From Thalassolituus oleivorans MIL-1 (GTDB lineage: Bacteria > Pseudomonadota > Gammaproteobacteria > Pseudomonadales > Oceanobacteraceae): a DNA stretch of 64,000 nucleotides. Both the position numbers and the translations under genes were made by a program. This document shows positions 1 to 8,455 of this stretch, in pieces; position 1 is the stretch's first letter, and each line of letters opens with the position of its first letter. The notes below the pieces were generated by a model. It worked only from the letters and a program-made list of their open reading frames with translations. It did no database searches and was not told the DNA's origin. The stretch covers positions 1,523,001-1,587,000 of the forward strand of contig NC_020888.1 of assembly GCF_000355675.1 (NCBI RefSeq), given 5' to 3'.

Positions 1-197
1 AACATGGTATCTAGGAGGGGGATCACTCCGTACCAAAACACCAACACGGCGGCATAAAAAAGTTCTATACCTGTTTGATAGACTAACCAGATACCGACCA
101 TAGGAGCTAATGGCCAAAAAACCGCAAGTGGCCAAAGGTAACGTTTTTTATCAACATAAGGCGTCAGCGGTCCGAGCGCCTGGGTCGTTGTATTCAT
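1..197 (-). CDS. alkB: alkane 1-monooxygenase AlkB, N-terminal part (runs off the window)
   Basis: Reading the minus strand from an ATG at 197 gives 65 codons without a stop to the window edge. The product starts MNTTTQALGPLTPYVDKKRY and continues with a hydrophobic helix and FWYGVIPLLD. This is the typical N-terminus of the integral-membrane di-iron alkane hydroxylase that oxidises n-alkanes to 1-alkanols in the inner membrane using rubredoxin as electron donor. The histidine boxes lie outside the window. A good AGGAG Shine-Dalgarno sits 8 bases before the ATG. The gene is divergent from an AlkS-like regulator, which supports the call; the related membrane hydroxylase XylM is less likely. 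Confidence 0.85.
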   Translation of the reverse strand, partial: MNTTTQALGPLTPYVDKKRYLWPLAVFWPLAPMVGIWLVYQTGIELFYAAVLVFWYGVIPLLDTM

Positions 198-420
198 ATA
201 GGTGTCTCCTGTGTGGGACTTTTATTTTTATGGTGGTTTCTCCTGAACTCATAGTCATGCGAATATCGGAGGATTCCTTACTATCCCCTTCAATCAGCGA
301 TACCGACAACTACACTTTAGAGTAGTTTTTACTGGAAAAGCATGAAACGATAGGAACAACGGGGCGTGAACTATGGGTGAGCTCTTGATGGTCATTAATC
401 AAAAATGGAGATGAAAGGGG
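198..420. promoter_or_regulatory. alkB-alkS divergent control region
   Basis: These 223 bases separate the divergent alkB and alkS starts and must hold both promoters and the AlkS-binding sites. In AlkS systems the regulator activates the alkB promoter when alkanes are present. I see no clear consensus sigma-70 boxes and could not define an operator with confidence. The 71-codon frame on the plus strand here is a shadow without family resemblance. Confidence 0.5.
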
Positions 421-3039
421 TTGATTGAAGATGAATCAAGAAACCAGCAGCGCATCAAAAAAAAGCTGATGCAGGTGAATCGTCACTGCCTCGAGCGCGT
501 GCGCTTAAGTATACCATATGATAAGGGGGAACGGGTTGTGCTGTGTCAGGCATTACCGGGCTACGGTAAAACAGTGCTGCTTGCTCAACATGGCTTGGCA
601 CACATACAGCGTTATAATGCGACGGTTGTGTGGTTGAGTCTTGCCTCGACAGGGTCCTCAGAGGATGCTCTTGTGAAGGCTCTTTGGGAGCAAATATCAC
701 CCACACCTGCATTAGAGATTTTGAATCAGCAGCCGCCACTTGATTTAGAAACATTAGGAAGTCACTTGTGGATGATAACAGAGCACAATGAAACACCGAT
801 TTTGATATGTATTGACGATGCCGAAGATAGATTGATCCATTTTGAAAATTTTGAAGAATTTGTACTCAGTACACCTGAATGCGTGTACTTTTCAATAGCC
901 AGTGCCCAGAAATTGCCTTTCACGCGCTTACGTTTAAGGCATGTGCTTATCGAATTGAATGGACAAGATTTGGCGTTAACAGAAGAAGAATTAATGTGCT
1001 GGGGAGCTCACCATCCGACATGTGCCGGTTTGGTGCGTGAACAATGGCATGACATTCAAGTCATGACCGATGGTTGGGCGGCATTGTGTGTGCTGGTATC
1101 AATGAACTACCGCCCTGCAGATACTATTTTAGAGTATTCAGAAATAACCCACTTTCTAAATAATTATGTATTTACATTATTAGATGACGAACAATATGAG
1201 TTTTTATTGCAGGTATCTGATTTTGTCAGCCTCACTGAGCGGTTATACGATCATGTGTATAAAACCACACAAGCATGGCGTTTGATTGAGGAATTAAGCC
1301 AGCAGTTACTATTTTTAAGTCGTGATAAAAAGCACCAGGATGGTTATTGTATTCAGTCAGCTATCGCTAAACATTTATCCAGACGATATCAAGATACAGC
1401 GCCCAAAGAACGTTCTCGATCTATCAAGCGGGCGGCGTATTGGTATTGGAAAAACAAACGATTTCAGCATGCGATCAGCATGGCTATTTTAACGAATGAT
1501 TACCAGTGGTCTCATCGTATTAATACGGATGTCATTGTTGATTTGGCCTTGCTTCAAGGAGAGACAGATTCACTTAAAAGTTGGTTGTTTGAGATACCTC
1601 AAAAAGAATTATTAGAAAACCCTGCTTTGGTAATTCTTTGCGCTTGGATGCTCTATTTTAGTCAAGAGCATGAGCGTGCCGAGTCTTTATTGCATCACTT
1701 GTCTGTTAACTCGAATCATATGCATAAAGGTTGGCCTCTTTTGGTGCGTGCAGTGGGGTATGCAAATCATGATAAGTTGTTTGTTAGCGAAACCATGTGT
1801 CAGGAATGGCTGCTTGAATTTGGTGAGAATAATGCCAGTGGTAAAGGGATCGCACTCACCTGTTTAGCGGTTAATTATGCGATTAGTGATCAGGTTGGAA
1901 AATTCAAGGCCATTTTGCCCGAGGCCAAGGCACACGTTCAGCCGTTGAGCCAAAGTTTCGCATATGGATGGATCCATATTGCTGAAATTTTGCATAACAT
2001 CGCTGTTGGTGATTTTTCTCAAGCAGAGAAGAAAATGCAGCGAATTAAGGTAGATGAAAACTTTCAAGTAGACGACAATCATTTTTGCAAACGTCTATTA
2101 CTGATACTAGATTTTGAAATAAAATTAGAGACTCAGGGGCGTAGCAGTCTTAATATACCAATAGCGCATGTTATGGATTTCATCTTTAGTTATTGTTTTA
2201 CTGAAGTAGCCGTTTCAACTCTATTCTCTATTACTGCCGGAATGATTTCTCGTAATGATGCCGCCTCAGCCATAGAGTATTGCGAGAGGATGAAGCTACA
2301 CGCATTGGATAAAGGATTGACGCGTTTGGTGCAATACTGTGATTTAGAAATAATGGATTTATATCAAAAAAACTATCCAATGCCATATCCTATAAACTTA
2401 CTTAATTTTCATGATTCGAATATTTCTGAGAATGTAAGGCTTACGCATGTTAATAGAATGAAAATCAAGAGCGCGCTGATTAAAATCTATAGTTTATTGC
2501 AAGATGAAGATTTTAATGAGGCGTATATTCATTCTGTTACTGCCATTAAAATGGCTCGTCGTCATTGTGATGAGCGTTTATTGATGAGCGTTTACCTATC
2601 TTCTGCCGCAGTATTTTTTGGTCTTGAACGAATTCATGAAGCTAAAAAACACGTCGCATTTTCAATTGAAATTATGGAACGATTAGGGTGTCGTTATAGT
2701 TTTAGGTCACAGGCTTACCGGTTAGAGCAGGTTATGCCTAAAATGAAAAAGCTCTACACAATGAAAAGCCTATTAACGCAAGAGGAGAGCAGTGCTGAAG
2801 ATAGCTCTTCCGTGGTATTAGGCGCTCAGATGGGAAAAGCTGAAAAATATAATTTATCGACAAAACAAATCGCAGTATTACGATACATAAAAAAAGGCTA
2901 CTCGAATAAAGAAATAGCCAATCAATTATTTGTCAGTGAAGATACGGTAAAGTGGCATATTCGTAAAATATTCCGAAGCCTTGGTACTTCTAATCGTACA
3001 GAGTCTGTTGCTGAGGCTGAATATCGACATATTTTATAA
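421..3039 (+). CDS. alkS: AlkS-like LuxR/MalT-family transcriptional activator
   Basis: This large ATP-dependent activator of 872 residues has a P-loop near the N-terminus (LPGYGKT, residues 45-51), a long helical TPR-like middle, and a C-terminal LuxR-type helix-turn-helix (LSTKQIAVLRYIKKGYSNKEIA onward, ending in VKWHIRKIF). Length and layout match AlkS/MalT-type STAND regulators. Its divergent position next to alkB makes alkane-responsive control of alkB the likely role. The start is TTG: an in-frame stop lies 9 bases upstream (412-414), so no earlier start is possible, and GGAG sits 10 bases before it. The next in-frame ATG is codon 17. Inducer and operator are not visible. Confidence 0.8.
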   Translation: MIEDESRNQQRIKKKLMQVNRHCLERVRLSIPYDKGERVVLCQALPGYGKTVLLAQHGLAHIQRYNATVVWLSLASTGSSEDALVKALWEQISPTPALEILNQQPPLDLETLGSHLWMITEHNETPILICIDDAEDRLIHFENFEEFVLSTPECVYFSIASAQKLPFTRLRLRHVLIELNGQDLALTEEELMCWGAHHPTCAGLVREQWHDIQVMTDGWAALCVLVSMNYRPADTILEYSEITHFLNNYVFTLLDDEQYEFLLQVSDFVSLTERLYDHVYKTTQAWRLIEELSQQLLFLSRDKKHQDGYCIQSAIAKHLSRRYQDTAPKERSRSIKRAAYWYWKNKRFQHAISMAILTNDYQWSHRINTDVIVDLALLQGETDSLKSWLFEIPQKELLENPALVILCAWMLYFSQEHERAESLLHHLSVNSNHMHKGWPLLVRAVGYANHDKLFVSETMCQEWLLEFGENNASGKGIALTCLAVNYAISDQVGKFKAILPEAKAHVQPLSQSFAYGWIHIAEILHNIAVGDFSQAEKKMQRIKVDENFQVDDNHFCKRLLLILDFEIKLETQGRSSLNIPIAHVMDFIFSYCFTEVAVSTLFSITAGMISRNDAASAIEYCERMKLHALDKGLTRLVQYCDLEIMDLYQKNYPMPYPINLLNFHDSNISENVRLTHVNRMKIKSALIKIYSLLQDEDFNEAYIHSVTAIKMARRHCDERLLMSVYLSSAAVFFGLERIHEAKKHVAFSIEIMERLGCRYSFRSQAYRLEQVMPKMKKLYTMKSLLTQEESSAEDSSSVVLGAQMGKAEKYNLSTKQIAVLRYIKKGYSNKEIANQLFVSEDTVKWHIRKIFRSLGTSNRTESVAEAEYRHIL

Positions 3040-3056
3040 AGGAAGGACGTGTTGGC

Positions 3057-3250
3057 CTATTTTGCGAAAAACCAATACTTTTGCCAGTAGTTCATTACTT
3101 TTTCTGGATATTTAGTACGGCCTAAGCTGCCGTTGTAGCGCGCAAGAGCACGAATCCAGTCGCCTTTTTCGCGATCAAGATAGTGCTTTAAAATCGTACA
3201 GCCGTAACGCAAGTTAGTACGAGTATCCATCAGGTTGTCTTCAGGGCGGC
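3057..3250 (-). pseudogene. 3' fragment of a lytic transglycosylase gene (duplicate of 11207-11400)
   Basis: The minus strand reads the last 63 or so codons of a transglycosylase, from [17 protein letters not shown] to a stop at 3057. The last ~175 bases match the intact gene at 11207-11818 with only about five mismatches, and the reading frame is preserved. The 5' two thirds of the gene are missing: homology stops abruptly at 3250, where an rsuA fragment begins. It is therefore a recently copied gene end, not an independent gene. Both copies lie on the minus strand, so they form direct repeats about 8.15 kb apart. Confidence 0.85.
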
Positions 3251-3502
3251 ATCTATTTTCCCTTTGAAGACATCACCACTAAACCTGCAAAGCTTGAGCG
3301 TATCAGCGAGTGCGTCGGTCGCGTAACGCTAGAAGAAGGCCGCTATCATCAAATCAAGCGCATGTTTGGCCGCTTTCGTAATCCCGTCCTTAAACTGCAT
3401 CGAACTGCCGTGGGAAAGTTTCAGTTGGATGATAAATTGCTAGCAGGGCAGGCCAAGACGCTTTCAGATCAACGGATTGTTTGTGGGAAACTTTTCACCT
3501 GA
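3251..3502 (+). pseudogene. rsuA: 3' fragment of 16S rRNA pseudouridine synthase (RsuA-like)
   Basis: The frame starting at 3251 encodes 83 residues ending in TGA at 3500-3502. The peptide contains VTLEEGRYHQIKRMFGRF and VLKLHR, the conserved C-terminal motif of RsuA/RluB/RluE-family pseudouridine synthases. No start codon, S4 domain or catalytic Asp region precedes it; the frame begins exactly where the transglycosylase fragment ends. It is a truncated remnant, and an intact rsuA is expected elsewhere in the genome. Confidence 0.8.
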
Positions 3503-3828
3503 CTCTTAAGCCACCGTTGAAGTCAGTATTGATTTTAACTTCGGGTATTTGGCGCCTCAATTTTCATTGTTTTTAGCCGTAACCCAGACCTGATACGGGT
3601 TTTCGAGCCAAATCGCGCTTCTGACTATTCACGTCTGATTCGTTTGGCCTGACTACTATTCATATCAAAAATGAAGACTATCTATATATAGCCCTTGAGA
3701 AATATTACAACTCTGTGTACAAAGCGTCCTTAAATTTAAACTCGATGGTTTAAAGGCCAAAAGCCACCATTGTTGGGTGCTTATCCGCACCGGTTTTGTA
3801 ATCGATTTTTACCTACAGGAAAAAATCC
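3503..3828 (+). promoter_or_regulatory. intergenic region with candidate mqo promoter
   Basis: No coding frame is visible in this 326-base stretch. A weak sigma-70-like pair, TTGGGT (3773-3778) and TGTAAT (3797-3802) with an 18-base spacer, lies just before mqo. An AGGA ribosome-binding site sits 8 bases before the mqo ATG. The promoter call is tentative. Confidence 0.3.
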
Positions 3829-5310
3829 ATGCCTAAGATACAAGCAGACGCCCTGTTAGTGGGGGGTGGTGTTATGAGCGCGACTCTGGCCACTCTACTT
3901 AGCAAGCTAGACCCTTCTATGAAACTGATTCTGGCGGAACGCTTGGATCACGTCGCCCACGAGAGTACTGATGGCTGGAACAACGCCGGTACTGGACACG
4001 CGGGCTATTGCGAACTGAATTACACCCCTGAAACGGCTGAAGGCGTAGAAATTGATCGTGCGTTAAGCATCAATGCTAACTTCGAGATTTCGTTGCAGCT
4101 TTGGTCGTCATTGGTAAAGACGGGTGAATTGCCTGCCCCTAATCAGTTCATCAATCCGACGCCGCATATCAGCTTTGTGTGGGGTGAGAAAAACGTCGCT
4201 TTCTTACGTGAGCGCTACAGCAAGCTATCTCAGCACCATTTGTTCAAAGAAATGGAATATAGCGAAGACTTCGCCGTTCTAAATCAGTGGATGCCTTTGG
4301 TAATGACTGGTCGCGATACTAGCGTACCAGTTGCTGCAACACGCATTTCACATGGTTCGGATGTTGATTTCGGTTCACTTACTCGTAATTTAATCGCTTC
4401 ACTTGAATCTAACGAGCAGTTCAATTTGATGGTTAGCCATGAGGTAACCGATATAGAACGCGCTAAAGACAAGCGTTGGGATGTGCGTTTAAAGAATTTA
4501 GGCACAGGTAAAACTGTGACTATTAATGCGGCCAATGTGTTTTTAGGCGCGGGTGGCGGTGCTTTACCATTGCTACAAAAATCCGGTATTCCAGAAAGTA
4601 AAGGATATGGCGGATTCCCGGTATCTGGCCAGTGGTTAGTGTGTCAGAACGATGAAGCGGTAAAGCGTCATCACGCCAAAGTGTATGGCAAGGCTGCTTT
4701 AGGTGCGCCCCCAATGTCGGTGCCGCATTTAGACACTCGCATCATTAACGGCAAGCCAGCCTTGTTGTTTGGTCCATTTGCTGGATTTACCACTAAGTTT
4801 TTAAAGAAAGGCTCGAAGCTTGATTTGATCAAATCAATTCGTCCAAACAACTTAGTGCAAATGATGGATGTTGGCGTCAATAACATGGATCTAACCAAAT
4901 ACTTAATTGGTGAAGTGCGTCAGTCGCACGAAGATCGCGTTAACGCTTTGCGTGATTACTTTCCTGAAGCTCGCAGTGATAAGTGGACGTTGGCTGAAGC
5001 CGGACAACGCGTGCAGATCATTAAGAAAGATGCGAAAGGTCGCGGAAAACTAGAATTTGGTACTGAGTTAGTTGCTTCTAAAGATGGTTCTATGTCGGCC
5101 TTGCTTGGTGCATCTCCGGGTGCATCGGTTGCTGCACAAGCCATGATTGAAGTGATTGAACGTTGTTTTGCGTCACGCCTTACTGGCGACTGGCAAGCAC
5201 GATTAAAGGAACTTGTACCTTCGTACGGTGAATCATTAGTTAATGATGCAGATTTATTAGCTCGCGTGCGTGAGCACACGTTAAGCACATTAAAATTAAC
5301 TAGCGCCTAA
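3829..5310 (+). CDS. mqo: malate:quinone oxidoreductase
   Basis: Mqo is a membrane-associated FAD enzyme that oxidises malate to oxaloacetate and passes electrons to quinone, a TCA-cycle step alternative to soluble malate dehydrogenase. The 493-residue product has the N-terminal dinucleotide-binding glycines (VGGGVMSATLA, about residues 11-21), the family signature STDGWNNAGTGHAGYCELNY, and a C-terminal LLGASPGASVAAQAM segment. Length is normal for the family. The ATG is preceded by AGGA. The pnt genes follow 89 bases downstream on the same strand with no obvious terminator between, so some co-transcription is possible. Confidence 0.95.
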   Translation: MPKIQADALLVGGGVMSATLATLLSKLDPSMKLILAERLDHVAHESTDGWNNAGTGHAGYCELNYTPETAEGVEIDRALSINANFEISLQLWSSLVKTGELPAPNQFINPTPHISFVWGEKNVAFLRERYSKLSQHHLFKEMEYSEDFAVLNQWMPLVMTGRDTSVPVAATRISHGSDVDFGSLTRNLIASLESNEQFNLMVSHEVTDIERAKDKRWDVRLKNLGTGKTVTINAANVFLGAGGGALPLLQKSGIPESKGYGGFPVSGQWLVCQNDEAVKRHHAKVYGKAALGAPPMSVPHLDTRIINGKPALLFGPFAGFTTKFLKKGSKLDLIKSIRPNNLVQMMDVGVNNMDLTKYLIGEVRQSHEDRVNALRDYFPEARSDKWTLAEAGQRVQIIKKDAKGRGKLEFGTELVASKDGSMSALLGASPGASVAAQAMIEVIERCFASRLTGDWQARLKELVPSYGESLVNDADLLARVREHTLSTLKLTSA

Positions 5311-5399
5311 GCGCAGCTTGCTTACTAGTGAATCGCCGCTTGCCTAAAGGTTCGTGGTGATACCGTATTTAACGATTTATAACATTTGGAGTTTTAATT

Positions 5400-6536
5400 A
5401 TGTTGATTGGTATTCCTAAGGAAATTTTTCCTGGGGAAAATCGAGTTGCGCAAATCCCTGCTGGGATTCAAGCACTCCTTTCTGCAGGCTTTGAAGTCGT
5501 AGTACAAGAAGGTGCAGGTAGTAATGCACATTACCATGACGACGAATATCGTAATTGTGGTGCGAGCATTGCTCCCGATGCGGCAGCCTTGTATGCCCAA
5601 GCAGACATCATTTTAAAAGTACGTCAGCCATTAGCTTCAGAAGCTGAGTTGCTGCGTGAAGACCAAACCTTAATTTGTTTGTTGGATGCGTGGTTCAATC
5701 AGCCATTAATTAAAACCTTGGCAGAACGCAAAGTTCGTTCTTTTGCTTTAGAGTTTATTCCTCGTACCACTCGTGCACAGAGCATGGACGTACTGAGCTC
5801 TATGGGCGCGATCAGTGGTTATCGTTCAGTATTAGCGGGTGCTATGGCACTGCCACAATACTTCCCAATGCTGATGACAGCAGCAGGTACTATTCATCCT
5901 GCTCGCGTATTTGTTATTGGTGCGGGTGTTGCTGGTTTGATGGCTATTTCTACAGCTCGTCGTTTAGGTGCTGTGGTTGAAGCCTACGATACTCGCGCAG
6001 AAGTGCGTGAACAGGTTGAGTCGCTGGGCGCTAAGTTCGTTGAATTCGATTTGCCACAAGAAGACAGCAAAAGCACTGGCGGTTACGCCACACAGAAGTC
6101 AGAAGAGTTCTACCGCAAGCAGCGCGAGCAGATGACGATCAAGGTATCGCAAGCTGACTTAGTGATTACTACGGCGGCGATTCCAGGTAAAACGTCACCG
6201 GTTCTGATTACTAAAGACATGCTGCACTACATGAAAAAAGGTAGCGTAATTGTCGATTTAGCGGCTGAGCGTGGCGGTAACGTCGAAGGCACAGTGGCAA
6301 ATGAAAAAGTCTATCTTGATGGCGTAACCATCATTGGCTACGTCGACCATGCAGGTCGTGTACCGGTACATGCGTCGCAATTGCTGACTAAAAACATCAC
6401 CACGTTCTTACTCAATATGGCCGCAGACGGCCAATTGAATGTGAATATGGAAGATGACATTGTGGCCGCCACCTTGATCACCGAAGCGGGCGAAATCAAA
6501 CACGCGGCTCTTAAAGCCCAGATAGAGAAGGAATAA
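5400..6536 (+). CDS. pntAA: NAD(P) transhydrogenase alpha subunit, part 1 (PntAA)
   Basis: This is the soluble NAD(H)-binding domain I of proton-translocating transhydrogenase, which makes NADPH from NADH using the proton gradient. The 378-residue protein begins MLIGIPKEIFPGENRVAQIP, carries the VFVIGAGVAGLMAI Rossmann motif and the VDLAAERGGN segment typical of PntA, and ends before any membrane helix, showing the split three-gene form. It lies 5 bases before pntAB and belongs to a tight pntAA-pntAB-pntB operon. It is distantly related to the alanine dehydrogenase at 48.4 kb, but the VDLAAERGGN motif and context separate the two. Confidence 0.93.
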   Translation: MLIGIPKEIFPGENRVAQIPAGIQALLSAGFEVVVQEGAGSNAHYHDDEYRNCGASIAPDAAALYAQADIILKVRQPLASEAELLREDQTLICLLDAWFNQPLIKTLAERKVRSFALEFIPRTTRAQSMDVLSSMGAISGYRSVLAGAMALPQYFPMLMTAAGTIHPARVFVIGAGVAGLMAISTARRLGAVVEAYDTRAEVREQVESLGAKFVEFDLPQEDSKSTGGYATQKSEEFYRKQREQMTIKVSQADLVITTAAIPGKTSPVLITKDMLHYMKKGSVIVDLAAERGGNVEGTVANEKVYLDGVTIIGYVDHAGRVPVHASQLLTKNITTFLLNMAADGQLNVNMEDDIVAATLITEAGEIKHAALKAQIEKE

Positions 6537-6541
6537 TTCTG

Positions 6542-6826
6542 ATGGAAATGTTCATCATGATGCTGACGATTTTCGTACTGGCAGTTTTCGTCGGTGTGGA
6601 AATTATTAACAAAGTTCCACCAACACTACACACTCCGTTAATGAGCGGCACTAACGCTATTTCGGGCATCGTTGTGGTTGGTGCAATCATCAGTTCTGGT
6701 GGCAGCGAGCATACGACTGTGCTGTCTACTGTGTTGGGTGTGGTCGCGATTGCGCTGGCTACGATTAATATTGTGGCTGGTTTTATGGTAACCGACCGCA
6801 TGCTCAACATGTTTAAAAAGAAGTAA
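6542..6826 (+). CDS. pntAB: NAD(P) transhydrogenase alpha subunit, part 2 (PntAB), membrane domain
   Basis: This 94-residue membrane protein has about three hydrophobic helices (starting MFIMMLTIFVLAVFVGVEII) and the conserved VPPTLHTPLMSGTNAISGI loop of transhydrogenase domain II. It provides part of the proton channel with PntB. Its size and position between pntAA and pntB are exactly those of the split-alpha arrangement. Confidence 0.92.
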   Translation: MEMFIMMLTIFVLAVFVGVEIINKVPPTLHTPLMSGTNAISGIVVVGAIISSGGSEHTTVLSTVLGVVAIALATINIVAGFMVTDRMLNMFKKK

Positions 6827-6838
6827 GGTAAAGCATTC

Positions 6839-8248
6839 ATGGAAATTTTAATTAACTTTGGTTATCTGATTGCTGCCATCTTATTTATTCTTGGCATCAA
6901 GGGTATGACCACCCCAAAAACAGCAGTACGTGGTAACCAAATGTCAGCAATCGGTATGCTGATTGCTGTGGTTGCAGCTTTGCTGGACTACAACGTTGTT
7001 GATTACACTTGGATTATTGTTGGTGTATTAATCGGCGGTATTTTAGGTGCCGTATTGGCTAAGAAAATTGCCATGACCGACATGCCAGAAATGGTTGCCG
7101 CATTAAACGGTGTCGGTGGCGGTGCATCTTTGCTGGTTGCCGCAGCTAACTATCTAGAAAGCCAAAAACTGGCTGAGATGGGTAAATTCGTTCCTACATA
7201 CGATTGGTCTATTGCCGTTATTTTATCCATCCTGATTGGTGCTGTGACCCTAACCGGTTCTTTAATTGCCGTTGGTAAATTAAAAGGCAAAATTGGTGAT
7301 GCTAAGAAAGTCGGTTTGTTTAAAGCCATCGTTAAAGTGGTATTGTTAACCTTAGTGGTTGGCGGAGGCTACTTTGCTTATGTTGATCCTTTGAACTCAG
7401 ATATTCTGATCGCAGGTATGATCGTTTTATGCCTAGTGTTGGGTGTTTGCTTGGTAATGCCTATTGGCGGTGCCGACATGCCAGTTGTGGTGTCTTTGCT
7501 TAACTCATACTCAGGCTTGGCGGGTGCGTCTGCTGGTTTCGTATTGGGCAACAATGGTTTGATCATCACCGGTTCGTTGGTGGGTGCCTCCGGTATCATT
7601 CTGACCAGTATCATGTGTAAAGCGATGAACCGTTCACTGACCAACGTCTTGTTCGGTGGCTCTATGGCAGCAAGTGCTGGTGTTAGCAAAAGTGAAAACG
7701 ATGCCTTCTATGATGGTAAAGTTAAATACTCAAGCGCTGATGAAGTGGCCATGTTGCTTGATAACGCACAAAAAGTGGTATTCGTACCGGGTTATGGTTT
7801 GGCTGTTGCTCAAGCGCAACACGCGACTCGTGAACTCGCGAACATGCTGGAAGCTAGAGGTGTGAACGTTAAATACGCTATTCACCCTGTAGCAGGTCGT
7901 ATGCCTGGTCACATGAACGTATTGTTGGCGGAAGCGGAAGTTCCTTACGACCAGTTGGTCGAAATGGATACGATTAACCCAGAGTTTTCACAAACCGACG
8001 TTTCCATCGTTCTAGGTGCTAACGACGTTGTGAACCCTGCTGCTGCTAAAGATCCGCAGTCACCAATTTATGGTATGCCAATCTTGAACGTGCATAACTC
8101 TAAGACAGTGGTTGTGGTTAAGCGTGGTTTGTCGCCAGGTTTCGCTGGCATTCCAAACGAACTTCTTATTCGCGACAACAGCCTAATGGTTGCTGGCGAT
8201 GCGAAAAAAGTTCTGCAAGATATGATTGGTGCATTGAAAGATCTGTAA
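6839..8248 (+). CDS. pntB: NAD(P) transhydrogenase beta subunit PntB
   Basis: The 469-residue protein has eight or nine membrane helices in its first ~270 residues (domain II) followed by the NADP(H)-binding domain III, with VVFVPGYGLAVAQAQH, the HPVAGRMPGHMNVLLAEA motif and GANDVVNPAA near the end. It completes the proton-pumping transhydrogenase. It starts 12 bases after pntAB with AAGGTAAAG as a ribosome site, and a strong terminator follows. Confidence 0.95.
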   Translation: MEILINFGYLIAAILFILGIKGMTTPKTAVRGNQMSAIGMLIAVVAALLDYNVVDYTWIIVGVLIGGILGAVLAKKIAMTDMPEMVAALNGVGGGASLLVAAANYLESQKLAEMGKFVPTYDWSIAVILSILIGAVTLTGSLIAVGKLKGKIGDAKKVGLFKAIVKVVLLTLVVGGGYFAYVDPLNSDILIAGMIVLCLVLGVCLVMPIGGADMPVVVSLLNSYSGLAGASAGFVLGNNGLIITGSLVGASGIILTSIMCKAMNRSLTNVLFGGSMAASAGVSKSENDAFYDGKVKYSSADEVAMLLDNAQKVVFVPGYGLAVAQAQHATRELANMLEARGVNVKYAIHPVAGRMPGHMNVLLAEAEVPYDQLVEMDTINPEFSQTDVSIVLGANDVVNPAAAKDPQSPIYGMPILNVHNSKTVVVVKRGLSPGFAGIPNELLIRDNSLMVAGDAKKVLQDMIGALKDL

Positions 8249-8271
8249 TATCAGGTCGTTTAATAAACCTT

Positions 8272-8300
8272 AAAAAGGCTCCTTCGGGAGCCTTTTTTAT
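8272..8300 (+). terminator. intrinsic terminator of the pnt operon
   Basis: A GC-rich stem (AAAGGCTCC / GGAGCCTTT) closed by a TTCG tetraloop is followed by a run of T, 23 bases after the pntB stop. Confidence 0.9.
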
Positions 8301-8455
8301 TGCTCTATTAATTTAGGCAGTTGAATTTTGTATATTTTCTAATGTTGAATACAAAGTTCTGTTTGCCCTGTTAGTTTGTATGTCTTTGCGGTTACACTCG
8401 ATGGGTAGTTGTCTTCTGATTGTCGGACGGCAGCGTTACATTTGGAGTATGTAAC

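Noticed and set aside
110-325. 71-residue plus-strand frame at the left edge
   Set aside because: It is antisense to alkB and its control region and has no ribosome site or similarity.
3251-3502. Treating the RsuA-like frame as a functional short gene
   Set aside because: It lacks the S4 and catalytic regions and has no suitable start; it begins exactly at a recombination junction.
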